This document shows, piece after piece, positions 7,401 to 15,583 of a DNA stretch of 64,000 bases. The position numbers were made by a program, and so were the translations under genes. Under the pieces are notes generated by a model, which saw nothing but the letters and a program-made list of their open reading frames with translations, made no database searches and was not told the origin of the DNA. The DNA is taken from NCBI RefSeq assembly GCF_003116035.1, contig NZ_LGQW01000015.1:4483258-4547257 (forward strand). The letters run 5' to 3'. This DNA comes from Azospirillum sp. TSH64 (GTDB taxonomy: Bacteria > Pseudomonadota > Alphaproteobacteria > Azospirillales > Azospirillaceae). Every line of letters starts with the position of its first letter. The first letter of the stretch is position 1.

Positions 7401-9017
7401 ATGTCGACACCCCATTACGTGACCCTCGCCGACAGCCAGATGCGCGTCTGGCGCAGCGGGTCCGGCCCGGACCTGTTGGTTCTTCCCGGCCTGATCGAAG
7501 CGGCCTCCGTCTGTGCGGACCGGCTGGCGGGGGCCCTGCCGGACTGGACCGTCACCGCGCTCGACCTGCCGGGAACCGGCGGATCGGTCACAAGCTGGGC
7601 GGACGACGTCACCGGATTGGCCCGCCTGATCGCCGATGCTGCCGGCCGTCTCGGCCTGACCGGCTGTCCGTTGCTGGCCTTCGACCTTGCCGCCCCCCTG
7701 GCGCGCGCCCTGCCCGCAACGGGGTGGCAGCCGGACGGCGTGTTGCTGGTCGACACCGCCGTGGCGGAGGGGTGGAGTGAGCGGGACTTGCGCCCCGCCC
7801 CACTGTCTCCCCGCGCGGATGGCACCCATCTGGCGGTGCTGTGGGCGCATCTGCGCGATGCCCATGTCCTGGAACCGCATGACGCCAGCCATCCGGCCAA
7901 AAGCGGCACTCCCTTGCCCGCTCCGCCTGAGCTGGATGCGATGCTGCGCAGCGCCGCCGTCGCACCGGACCGGTATGGGGCGCTGTGGTCGCTGTGCCTG
8001 GACGCCATGCGCGCGGAGACCGGCTCTGCCGCCGGGGAGAACCATGTCGATGGGCTGGCGGCGCTCGCCAACCGTCTGGCACCGATGGCCGCCAGCCGGA
8101 AAGCCGCCGCAACGTTGCCGGCCACCCGGCCTTTCACCGATCCGCTGCGGGTCTGGCACGATTATGCCGACACGCCCCATGGACGTGTCCATCTGCGCCG
8201 CGCCGGGCGCGGCCGGCCGATGCTGGCCTTCCAGTCGGCGCCGGGTTCGTCGGCCCCGCTGCTGCCGCTGCTGCACGGGCTGGCGGCGGAACGGGAGGTC
8301 ATCGCCCCCGACTATCTCGGCAACGGCGAGTCCGGCAAGCCGGAGCGTGCAGTGGACATCGGCGTGCTGGCCGACGACATGCTGGCGCTGGCCGACGCAT
8401 TGGGGCTGGACGGGTTCGACCTGTGGGGGACCCATACCGGCGCGCTGGTGGCTCTCGACCTGACGGTTCGTCATCCCGAGCGGATCGGCCGCGCCGTGCT
8501 GGAGGCGCCGGTGCTGATCCCGGCAGACTTCAGCGCCGACATCCTCGACCATTACTTCCCGGCGCTGGCCGCCGACCGCTGGGGACTGCATCTGCTCCAG
8601 GCCTGGAACATGCGGCGCGACATGTTCCTGTTCTGGCCGTGGTATCGGCAGGAGCGCGCCGCCGCCCGCGATATCGGCGTCCCCGCCGCGGAGGTGCTGC
8701 ATGACTGGACCATGGGCCTGCTGGCGAGCGGCAGCCATTACGACCGCTCCTACCGCGCCGCGTTTCGCTACGACACGCGGGCGGCCCTGGTGCGCCTGAC
8801 CCGTCCGGCCCTGATCTGCGCCGGTCCGGCCGACATGCTGGTCGAAGGTCTGGCGGAGGCGAAAACGCTCGCCCCGGCCGGAACGGAGGTCACGCCTACC
8901 CCCGCCACCGTCTGGTATCCCGGTCAGGGTGCCCAGGCGGTGCGCGAAACCATCGCCTGCTACGCCGCCTTTCTCGCTGGAAAGCCGGGCACGGTGGATC
9001 CGCACCCGGTGTCATAA
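7401..9017 (+). CDS. Two-domain alpha/beta-hydrolase-fold protein with atypical nucleophile
   Basis: A 538-residue protein made of two alpha/beta-hydrolase-like halves. The N-terminal half (about 10-240) has the LPGLIEAASVCADRL and LDLPGTGGS strands but its elbow reads LAFDLAA, without a serine. The C-terminal half (about 255-530) has the PDYLGNGESGKPE strand and an elbow L-W-G-T-H345-T-G-A with histidine where serine is expected, and I see no catalytic histidine in the usual place near the C-terminus (VWYPGQGAQ). The ATG at 7401 follows GGGAGGAAACCG. An ordinary serine esterase is therefore doubtful. It is a stand-alone gene that probably belongs to the IclR regulon. Confidence 0.85.
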   Translation: MSTPHYVTLADSQMRVWRSGSGPDLLVLPGLIEAASVCADRLAGALPDWTVTALDLPGTGGSVTSWADDVTGLARLIADAAGRLGLTGCPLLAFDLAAPLARALPATGWQPDGVLLVDTAVAEGWSERDLRPAPLSPRADGTHLAVLWAHLRDAHVLEPHDASHPAKSGTPLPAPPELDAMLRSAAVAPDRYGALWSLCLDAMRAETGSAAGENHVDGLAALANRLAPMAASRKAAATLPATRPFTDPLRVWHDYADTPHGRVHLRRAGRGRPMLAFQSAPGSSAPLLPLLHGLAAEREVIAPDYLGNGESGKPERAVDIGVLADDMLALADALGLDGFDLWGTHTGALVALDLTVRHPERIGRAVLEAPVLIPADFSADILDHYFPALAADRWGLHLLQAWNMRRDMFLFWPWYRQERAAARDIGVPAAEVLHDWTMGLLASGSHYDRSYRAAFRYDTRAALVRLTRPALICAGPADMLVEGLAEAKTLAPAGTEVTPTPATVWYPGQGAQAVRETIACYAAFLAGKPGTVDPHPVS

Positions 9018-9040
9018 GGCGATACTACGGCCGCCCCGCC

Positions 9041-9082
9041 TCAGCCGCCGATGGCGGAACCATCTCAGCCGCCGATGGCGGA
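9041..9082. repeat. Short tandem repeat at the 3' end of iclR
   Basis: An 18-base unit (TCAGCCGCCGATGGCGGA) occurs at 9041-9058 and again at 9065-9082, a 24-bp period. The second copy contains the iclR stop codon and its last codons (SAIGG), the first lies just beyond the stop. Each unit contains the small palindrome CCGCCgatGGCGG, so the pair could form two short hairpins between the convergent hydrolase and iclR genes. Confidence 0.6.
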
Positions 9083-9940
9083 CTGGGCGCGGGCGGCACG
9101 GTGCAGCGGCGGGGCCGACAGCGAATAGAGGTTTGCCGAGATCTCCCGTACGGCATCGCGCATGTCGTCGAGGAAATTGGGCTGGCCGTTGCGGACGATG
9201 TGGGGGGTCAGGCCGGTCAGGCTGACGGCGGCGATCAGCCGGCCGTCCGGCTCGAACAGCGGCATGGCAATGGCGGCCAGCCCTTCGATCACGTCGTCGA
9301 CCGCCACCGACCATCCGCGCTGCCGCACCTCCTCCAACTCCTTCGCCAGCTGGCGGGGGTCGGTGGTGGTGTGGGGGGTGAGGCGCGTGGTCCCGCGCGA
9401 CAGCACACGGTCAACCTCCGCGTCCGGCAGATAGGCCAGCAGCACGCGCGGCGCCGCCCCGCAATTCATCGGCAGCTGCCCGCCGACGATCCACCAGCGC
9501 ACCTCCACCGAGCGGTCGCTGTGGAACTGGTCCAGGCAGACGGCCGATCCGTCGTGATAGACCGACAGGAACACGGTGCTGCCGGTCGTCTTCGCCAGCC
9601 GCGACAGGATTGTGGAGGCGATCTGGCGCAGGTCTCGGCGTTCCGGCACCGCCCCGGCCAGCTTCAGGATCTCAAGCCCCAGGCTGTATTTCTGGCTCTG
9701 CGGGTCGAAGGCGGCGAAGCCGTCCTGTACCAGCGTCAGCAGGATGCGCCGCGCCGTCCCCTTGTCGAGCTTTGCGGCGCTGGCGACCTCCGTCAGGGTC
9801 AGCGTCGGGCCTTCCTGATAGAAGCTGCGCAGCACGGCCAGGGCCCGCGACACCGCGCGGACGCTGAGACCGCTCTTTTCCGTACCCAGCTCTGCGCCCT
9901 GGTTGTCCGCGCCCTGGTTGTCGTCCTGTTCGGTGTCCAT
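9065..9940 (-). CDS. IclR family transcriptional regulator
   Basis: A 291-residue IclR protein: winged helix at about residues 28-85 (RALAVLRSF, LTLTEVASAAKLDKGTARRIL) and the effector-binding domain after it (LARTTGSTVFLSVYHDGSAVCLDQ-type strand, then MNCGAAPRVLLAYLPD and GWSVAVDDVIEGLAAIAMPLF). A charged 25-residue leader with a DNQGA repeat precedes the helix-turn-helix. The ATG at 9940 has an AAGGGGC site. It diverges from the MBL-led operon; the putative operator at 10125-10141 lies 185 bp upstream of this start. It is the only regulator inside the module, so it is the probable controller of the 10307-21598 operon and of the genes flanking 7263. Confidence 0.93.
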   Translation of the reverse strand: MDTEQDDNQGADNQGAELGTEKSGLSVRAVSRALAVLRSFYQEGPTLTLTEVASAAKLDKGTARRILLTLVQDGFAAFDPQSQKYSLGLEILKLAGAVPERRDLRQIASTILSRLAKTTGSTVFLSVYHDGSAVCLDQFHSDRSVEVRWWIVGGQLPMNCGAAPRVLLAYLPDAEVDRVLSRGTTRLTPHTTTDPRQLAKELEEVRQRGWSVAVDDVIEGLAAIAMPLFEPDGRLIAAVSLTGLTPHIVRNGQPNFLDDMRDAVREISANLYSLSAPPLHRAARAQSAIGG

Positions 9941-10306
9941 ACGTTCAAGCCCCTTATGGATGTCCCGCGTCTCGAGTCCAGGCGGAAACGCTGCTGTCCG
10001 ACACAGCCGGCGGAAGACGGAGAAACCGTCGTCATCCCGCCGGGGTAGCAGCGCCGGCTAGCATTGATGGCCGGCACGGGGTTCCGCAACCCCTTTCCAC
10101 CGTCCCTAACGTGATGCGCCGTCCGTGTCAAACAGTGACACCAATTTTGCCTGTTGACACGATCAAGCGCAAATGGTTTCCTTGCCAAACAAACAGAACA
10201 AGCGCGCCCCACCGCCTTTGCGGATGGCGGGCGCCCCATGCTCCGGCACGCCGCCGTCCCCCGATTTCCCGGACCGGCTGCCGGCATCCTGCACGAGGGG
10301 AGGACT
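9941..10306. other. 366-bp divergent control region between iclR and the MBL-led operon
   Basis: No coding frame with support is present. The region holds the 17-bp inverted repeat at 10125-10141 and, 12 bp after it, TTGACAC (10154-10160), which contains a perfect -35 hexamer and repeats one arm of the operator. I do not see a convincing -10 box at 16-18 bp from that hexamer. The last 20 bp contain the GAGGGGAGGA ribosome site of the MBL gene. The long distance from the operator to both starts implies leader RNAs of more than 100 bases if it overlaps the promoter. Confidence 0.55.
10125..10141. promoter_or_regulatory. 17-bp inverted repeat, putative IclR operator (site 2)
   Basis: GTGTCA and TGACAC are perfect 6-bp arms around a 5-bp centre AACAG. 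It lies between the divergent iclR gene and the MBL-led operon, 166 bp before the MBL start. The copy at 7263-7279 is the same except for three bases in the middle. IclR-family operators are commonly imperfect palindromes of about this length. Confidence 0.65.
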
Positions 10307-11197
10307 ATGCACACCATCGCCCTTGGTGCGTTCACGGTCACGCGGATCGAGGAAATGCTGACGCCGGGCTTCGATCCCGGCTTCCTGTTTCCAGCCTACG
10401 ACGATGCGATCCTGACCCGGAACCCCGAACTGGCCGAACCGAACTTCCTCGACCCGGCATCAAAGCGCCTGATGTCGAGCATGCATTCCTGGCTGATCCG
10501 CACCGACCGCCACGTGATCCTGGTCGACACCGGCTGCGGCAACCACAAGGAACGCCACACGCCCGGCTTCGAGCGCTTCCACATGCTGGACAAGCCCTAT
10601 CTGCGCAACCTCGCAGCAGCGGGCGTGCAGCCGGAGGACGTGACGTTGGTCATCAACACCCATCTGCACATCGACCATGTCGGCTGGAACACCCAGCTGG
10701 TCGACGGGCGCTGGGTCCCGACCTTCCCCAACGCCCGCTACATCTACGGTGCTGAGGAATTCAAGCACTGGCGCAGCCCCGAGGGCGGGCTGATCGGCAT
10801 GCCGGGCAACGGCCCGGTGATGGAGGACAGCGTCCTGCCGGTCTGGGAAGCCGGACAGGTCGAACTGATCGACGACGGCGACCGCATCCTCGACGGGCTG
10901 TCGGTGGAGCTGGCTCCCGGCCACACCGCCGGCCAGATGTTCGTCCGGCTGGAGTCGGACCGGCACGCCGCCTACTTCACCGGCGACTGCCTGCACCAGC
11001 CGATGCAGGTGGCGCGGCCCGACTGGAACAGCCGCTTCTGCGAGGATCAGGCCCAGGCGGTGGCGACCCGCCGCCGGCTGCTGGACCATGCCGCCGACCG
11101 TGGCGCCCTGGTCTTCCCCGCCCATTTCGGCGCTCCCCACACCGGCTTCGTTCGCCGGACGGCCGAGACTTTCCGGTTCGAGCCGCTCGCGGCCTGA
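10307..11197 (+). CDS. MBL-fold metallo-hydrolase (AiiA lactonase-like)
   Basis: A 296-residue metallo-beta-lactamase-fold enzyme with the complete di-metal set: H119-x-H121-x-D123-H124 (THLHIDHVGWN), H206 in APGHTAGQ, D227 in TGDCLH and H273 in PAHFGAPH. This arrangement is that of the N-acyl-homoserine-lactone lactonase/AttM branch. The ATG at 10307 follows GAGGGGAGGA. As first gene of a catabolic operon with oxidases and a hydratase, it more likely opens a lactone intermediate than quenches signals, but the sequence alone cannot decide. Confidence 0.92.
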   Translation: MHTIALGAFTVTRIEEMLTPGFDPGFLFPAYDDAILTRNPELAEPNFLDPASKRLMSSMHSWLIRTDRHVILVDTGCGNHKERHTPGFERFHMLDKPYLRNLAAAGVQPEDVTLVINTHLHIDHVGWNTQLVDGRWVPTFPNARYIYGAEEFKHWRSPEGGLIGMPGNGPVMEDSVLPVWEAGQVELIDDGDRILDGLSVELAPGHTAGQMFVRLESDRHAAYFTGDCLHQPMQVARPDWNSRFCEDQAQAVATRRRLLDHAADRGALVFPAHFGAPHTGFVRRTAETFRFEPLAA

Positions 11198-11234
11198 TCA
11201 ATTCAGCCCGATCATACCCGAAAGGGACATCCCC

Positions 11235-12824
11235 ATGAGCATCGCCGCCCTCGACGGCCCGGCCACGCTGATCGACACCCTGCGCACGGCGCTTGGGCCC
11301 GACGGCCTGCTGGATGACGAGAAGAGCCGGACTTTCTACGCCAACGACGTGTTCTGGCAGCCGGGCATCGCGCCGCTCGCCATCGCCTTGCCGCGCGACC
11401 GCGACGCGGTCGCCGCCACCGTCCGCGCCGCCCATGAGGCGGGCGTGGCGGTGGTGCCGCGCGGCGGCGGCATGTCCTACACCAAGGGCTACCTGCCCGA
11501 AGGCCCAAATTCGGTCGTCATCGACAGCCGCCGGCTGAACCGCATCATCGAGCTGAACACCGACAGCCTGTATGTGACGGTCGAGACCGGTTGCACCTGG
11601 GCGGCGCTGAACGAGGCGCTGGAGGGAACCGGCCTGCGCACCGGCTATTGGGGGCCGCTGTCGGGCATCAACGCCACCATCGGCGGCGCCCTGTCGCAGA
11701 ACAGCGCCTTCTTCGGCTCCGCCCTGCACGGCACCGTGGCGGAGAGCGTGCTGGGCGTCACCGTGGTGCTGGCCGACGGGCGCACCGTCACCACCGGGTC
11801 GGGCGGCCGCGTCGGCACCAAGCCCTTCACCCGCTCCGGCGGCCCCGACCTGACCGGCCTGTTCCTGGGCGACAACGGCGCCATGGGCTTCAAGGTCGCG
11901 GCGACGCTGCGGCTGCACCGCCGGCCGGAGCACACCGATTTCCTGTCCTTCGGCTTCGCCACCATGCAGGCGATGGCCGCAGCACAAGTGGAGATGGCGC
12001 GGGCGCGCTGCGTCTCGGAAGGCTTCGGCATCGACCGCACCAAGGTCGAGCATTCGGCCAGCGTCAACAAGCTGTCGGACGGGCTGAAGACGCTGGGCAA
12101 CGTGGCGAAAGCCGGCAAGTCGCTGTTCCAGGGCGCCAAGGAGGCGCTGAGCGTCGCCACCGCCGGCACCGCCTTCCTCAAGGACCACAACTTCACCCTC
12201 CATCTGGTGGTTGAGGGGCGCAGCGAGACCCAGCTGCGCGAGGCGATGCAGACGGTGCGCGAGATCGGTGCCCGCCACGGCAAGGAGATCGAGAACAGCG
12301 TGCCCAAGGTCATGCGCTCCAAGCCCTTCGGGCCGGTGCGCGGCATGCTGGGGCGCGAGGGCCAGCGCTGGGTCCCGATCCACGCGATCTTCCCGCTGGG
12401 CGACGCCGACAGGGTGGTCGCCGCCAACGACGCCTTCTTCGCGGAAAAGCGCGGCTTCATGGAGCAGCACGGCATCATCTATTCGGTGATGACCATGACG
12501 GTCGGCAACGACTTCTTCCTGGAGCCGGCCTTCTACTGGACCGATGAGATCACGCCGCTGCATGCCGCCAGCCTGGGCGACGAGGTGGTCAAGCCCTGGC
12601 GCGACCGACCGGCCAACCCGGCGGCGCGCAACGCGGTGGCCGAGCTGCGCCGCGCGACGCAGGAGCTGTACTGCAGCCTCGGCGGCGTCAGCTGGCAGGT
12701 CGCCCGCGACTATCCGTTCCGCGAGATCGTGACCCCCGAAACCTGGTCGCTGCTGGAGGGCGTCAAGCGCGCCGTCGATCCGCAGGGACTGATGAATCCC
12801 GGTTCCCTCGGCCTCGGCCGCTGA
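11235..12824 (+). CDS. FAD-binding oxidoreductase (VAO/GlcD superfamily)
   Basis: A 529-residue flavoprotein of the vanillyl-alcohol-oxidase superfamily. The PP-loop region PRGGGMSYTKGYLPE (residues about 75-90), the GCTWAALNEALEGTGLRTGYWGPLSG strand region, named here by its ends, and GALSQNSAFFGS show the PCMH FAD domain; the C-terminus has the family ending AVDPQGLMNPGSLG. ATG 11235 has an AAAGGGA site, 37 bp after the MBL stop. It should oxidise a hydroxy acid or alcohol, possibly giving the lactone or keto acid used by its neighbours. No signal peptide or membrane segment is visible. Confidence 0.9.
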   Translation: MSIAALDGPATLIDTLRTALGPDGLLDDEKSRTFYANDVFWQPGIAPLAIALPRDRDAVAATVRAAHEAGVAVVPRGGGMSYTKGYLPEGPNSVVIDSRRLNRIIELNTDSLYVTVETGCTWAALNEALEGTGLRTGYWGPLSGINATIGGALSQNSAFFGSALHGTVAESVLGVTVVLADGRTVTTGSGGRVGTKPFTRSGGPDLTGLFLGDNGAMGFKVAATLRLHRRPEHTDFLSFGFATMQAMAAAQVEMARARCVSEGFGIDRTKVEHSASVNKLSDGLKTLGNVAKAGKSLFQGAKEALSVATAGTAFLKDHNFTLHLVVEGRSETQLREAMQTVREIGARHGKEIENSVPKVMRSKPFGPVRGMLGREGQRWVPIHAIFPLGDADRVVAANDAFFAEKRGFMEQHGIIYSVMTMTVGNDFFLEPAFYWTDEITPLHAASLGDEVVKPWRDRPANPAARNAVAELRRATQELYCSLGGVSWQVARDYPFREIVTPETWSLLEGVKRAVDPQGLMNPGSLGLGR

Positions 12825-12850
12825 GGACCGGGAGCGGAGACATCCACGCC

Positions 12851-14107
12851 ATGGGCTACACCATCACCGAGAAGATTCTGGCACGCGCGGCGGGACTTCC
12901 CGCCGTCCGTGCCGGGCAGGACATCAAGGCGAAGCCGGACTTCGTGCTGGCCTACGACTTCCCCGGCTACACCGACGTCTATTTCAAGACGATGAAGGAG
13001 GATTTCGGCATCGAGCGGGTGGCCGAGCCGGAACGCTTCGGCATCTTCATCGACCACATGGTGCCGACCGCCACCGCCAAGGAGGAGGAGCTGCACATCA
13101 ACACGCGCACCTGGTGCGCGGAGAACAATGTGCCGCTGTTCGAGCGCCACGGCATCGGCCATCAGGTCGCGGCCGAGGTCGGCTATGCGACGCCGGGCGC
13201 CTTCGTCGTCCATTTCGACGGCCATGTCAGCCAGCTCGGCACCTTCGGCACGCTCGCCATCGGGCTGCGCCGCAACGTGATGGAAGCCTTCGTCAGCGAC
13301 ACCGTGTCGATCCGCGTGCCCGATACGGTGCGGGTGAACCTGCGCGGCAGCTTGCGGCCCGGCGTGATGGCGCGCGACGTCTTCCACCATCTGGTGCGCC
13401 GTCTGGGGCCGAGTTCCTGTCGCTTCCAGGTGCTGGAGTTGGGCGGGCCGTCGGTGGCGGCGATGTCGACGGAGGGGCTTCAGACCATCACCGGGCTCGC
13501 CATGTTCACCGGCGCCCTGACGGCCATCGTCAATCCCGACCCGGTGCGGCTGGACTACGCCCTGCCGCGCGCCCGCAAAAAGCTGAAGCCGGTGTCGAGC
13601 GACCCGGACGCGCAGTATTCGGCGGTCCATGACATCGACCTGTCGGATCTGGAACCCATCGTCGTCGTCCCGCCGACCCCGGCGGACACCCGCGACCTGA
13701 CCGAGTTCCTCGGGCTGGAGATCAATGCCGGCTATCTGGGGTCCTGCGCATCGGGCCGGCTGGAGGATCTGCGGGCGGCGGCCAAGGTGCTGGAGGGCCG
13801 GCGGGTCAAGACCGGCGTGTCGCTGCACATCGTGCCGACCAGCCAGGAGCTGATGGCGGCGGCGGCGCGCGAGGGTCTGGTTTCCACCCTGGTGGAAGCC
13901 GGGGCCTTCGTCTCCTCCCCCAGCTGCGACTATTGCTTCGGCCGCATCGCGACGATGACGGCGGGCCAGCGCGCGGTGTCGACCGGCACGCTGAACGTCC
14001 GCGGCCGCATGGGCAGCCCGGACTCCGAGATTTACCTTTGCAACGCCGCAGTGGTCGCCGCCTCCGCCATCGAGGGCCGGATCGCCGATCCGCGCCCGTA
14101 CCTGTGA
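12851..14107 (+). CDS. Aconitase-family large subunit (LeuC/DmdA-like hydratase)
   Basis: A 418-residue protein related to the large subunit of isopropylmalate isomerase and of dimethylmaleate hydratase. Three cysteines for an iron-sulfur cluster are in place: C299 in GSCASGRLEDLRAA, and C359 and C362 in SPSCDYCFG. The usual GDSHT motif of LeuC is changed to a FDGHVSQLGTFG segment, so this is a divergent member. It is followed directly by a small-subunit gene. The family adds or removes water on a tri- or dicarboxylate. True leucine biosynthesis is unlikely given the catabolic operon. Confidence 0.88.
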   Translation: MGYTITEKILARAAGLPAVRAGQDIKAKPDFVLAYDFPGYTDVYFKTMKEDFGIERVAEPERFGIFIDHMVPTATAKEEELHINTRTWCAENNVPLFERHGIGHQVAAEVGYATPGAFVVHFDGHVSQLGTFGTLAIGLRRNVMEAFVSDTVSIRVPDTVRVNLRGSLRPGVMARDVFHHLVRRLGPSSCRFQVLELGGPSVAAMSTEGLQTITGLAMFTGALTAIVNPDPVRLDYALPRARKKLKPVSSDPDAQYSAVHDIDLSDLEPIVVVPPTPADTRDLTEFLGLEINAGYLGSCASGRLEDLRAAAKVLEGRRVKTGVSLHIVPTSQELMAAAAREGLVSTLVEAGAFVSSPSCDYCFGRIATMTAGQRAVSTGTLNVRGRMGSPDSEIYLCNAAVVAASAIEGRIADPRPYL

Positions 14108-14115
14108 GGGCCGCC

Positions 14116-14664
14116 ATGACGATGCCTGTTATGCGGGGCCGCGTCGCCTTCATCTTCGACGAGATGAATTTCGATGTCGACCAGATCGTCGGCGTCAAGA
14201 ACATCAAGATCACCGACGTAGCCGAACTGGCGCAGGTCGCCATGCAGGCCTACGACCCGGACTTCGCCAAGTCGGTGCGGCCGGGCGACCTGTTGGTCGG
14301 CGCCGACAATTTCGGCTACGGCCATCCGCACTACCCGCCGATGAAGGCGATGCGTCATCTCGGCGTCACCGGGGTGATCGCAGAGTCCTTCTCACCCGGC
14401 TACTGGCGCGGCGAGGTCAGCATGGGTTTCCCGCAGGTGAGCTGCCCCGGGATCCTCGGCTTCGTCCGGCGCTGGGACGAGATCGAGGTGGACTGGGCGG
14501 CCGGCGTGGTCCGCAACCACACCCAAGGCACTGAAATTCCCTTCGAGCCGCTGCCGCAGGCGGATGCCGAGATGATCGAGGCCGGCGGCCTCGTCCCCTT
14601 CCTGAAGCGGCAGGCGGCCCAGCAACGCGAACAAAAGGATCATGCGCATGTCCCGGGGATCTGA
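14116..14664 (+). CDS. LeuD/DmdB-family small subunit of aconitase-like hydratase
   Basis: A 182-residue swivel-domain protein. The DNFGYGHPHYPPMKAM segment corresponds to the LeuD NFGCGSSREH loop that contributes active-site residues, with tyrosine and histidines in place of cysteine and serines. I chose the ATG at 14116; an in-frame GTG at 14104 overlapping the upstream stop is the alternative. It must work with the preceding large subunit. The C-terminal 17 residues overlap the start of the lyase gene. Confidence 0.85.
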   Translation: MTMPVMRGRVAFIFDEMNFDVDQIVGVKNIKITDVAELAQVAMQAYDPDFAKSVRPGDLLVGADNFGYGHPHYPPMKAMRHLGVTGVIAESFSPGYWRGEVSMGFPQVSCPGILGFVRRWDEIEVDWAAGVVRNHTQGTEIPFEPLPQADAEMIEAGGLVPFLKRQAAQQREQKDHAHVPGI

Positions 14665-15508
14665 ATTCCGCAACCGCGTGCTGGCGCAGAAGACCGTCTG
14701 GTCGGCTGGCGCCTATGACGCCCTGTCCGCCCGCTTCATCGAGGCGGCCGGCTTCGACGCGCTGATGACCTCGGGCTTCGGCGTCTCGGCCTCCTTCCTC
14801 GGCCAGCCGGACGCCGAGCTTTACACCATGTCGGAAAACCTGACGGTGGTCCGCAACGTGGTGTCGGCGGTCAACGTTCCGGTCATCGCCGACATCGACA
14901 CCGGATACGGCAACGCCATCAACGTGATGCGCACGATCCGCGAGTTCGAGGCGTCGGGCGTGTCCGCCGTCATCATGGAGGACCAGGTGGCACCCAAGCG
15001 CTGCCCGATCTGCGTCGGCGGGGTCGAGGTGATCCCGATGGACGAGGGCGTCGCCAAGATCCAGGCGGCGGTCGAGGCCCGGCGCGATCCCAACATGCTG
15101 ATCATCGCCCGCACCGACGTGGTCGATCCGGCCGCCGCCATGGAGCGCGGGCGCGCCTATGTCGCCGCCGGCGCCGACATGATCCAGCCGATCAGCAAGT
15201 GCTTCAAGGACATCGACGGACTGCGCGCCATGCGCGAGGCGGTCGGCGTGCCGCTGTCGCTGCAGCTGCTGGGCTGGCTTGAAAAGCTGTCGGCCGACGA
15301 GGTCGAGGAGGTGGCCGGCATGGCGACCTACGCGCTGGTGCCGCTGATGACCGTCGCCTCGGCGCTGAAGGAGAATCTGGCGGCGCTGGCCGAACGCCGC
15401 TCCACCCGCGACCTGCCGCGCCCGGTGACCGACCACAACAGCTTCATCGACTTCATCGGCTTCCCGCAGATCGAGGAATTGCAGAAGCGCTACCTGAAGA
15501 CCGCCTGA
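14648..15508 (+). CDS. Isocitrate lyase/PEP mutase family lyase
   Basis: A 286-residue TIM-barrel lyase. The metal-binding loop VIADIDTGYGN and the gating loop EDQVAPKRCPICVGG (canonical methylisocitrate lyases have PKRCGH) are seen, followed by IIARTDV. The ATG at 14648 is 8 bp after AAAGGA; the ATG at 14642 is too close to it. The family cleaves 2-methylisocitrate, dimethylmalate or related C-C bonds. Placed after the aconitase-like pair, it suggests hydration then retro-Claisen-type cleavage, as in the dimethylmaleate branch of nicotinate fermentation. The true substrate is unknown. Confidence 0.9.
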   Translation: MSRGSEFRNRVLAQKTVWSAGAYDALSARFIEAAGFDALMTSGFGVSASFLGQPDAELYTMSENLTVVRNVVSAVNVPVIADIDTGYGNAINVMRTIREFEASGVSAVIMEDQVAPKRCPICVGGVEVIPMDEGVAKIQAAVEARRDPNMLIIARTDVVDPAAAMERGRAYVAAGADMIQPISKCFKDIDGLRAMREAVGVPLSLQLLGWLEKLSADEVEEVAGMATYALVPLMTVASALKENLAALAERRSTRDLPRPVTDHNSFIDFIGFPQIEELQKRYLKTA

Positions 15509-15583
15509 CGATCCTTTGCCGGCGGGCACCGCCCGCCGGGGCCAAGGGCAACGCAAAAGACGACCAATCCACGGAGGAACCCC

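Noticed and set aside
10307..11197. Dedicated quorum-quenching lactonase
   Set aside because: All metal residues fit the AiiA branch, but there is no luxI/luxR gene near and the operon is metabolic; kept only as a lactonase-like enzyme.
12851..14664. leuCD of leucine biosynthesis
   Set aside because: Active-site loops differ from LeuC and LeuD, no leuA or leuB is near, and the genes sit in an IclR-linked catabolic operon.
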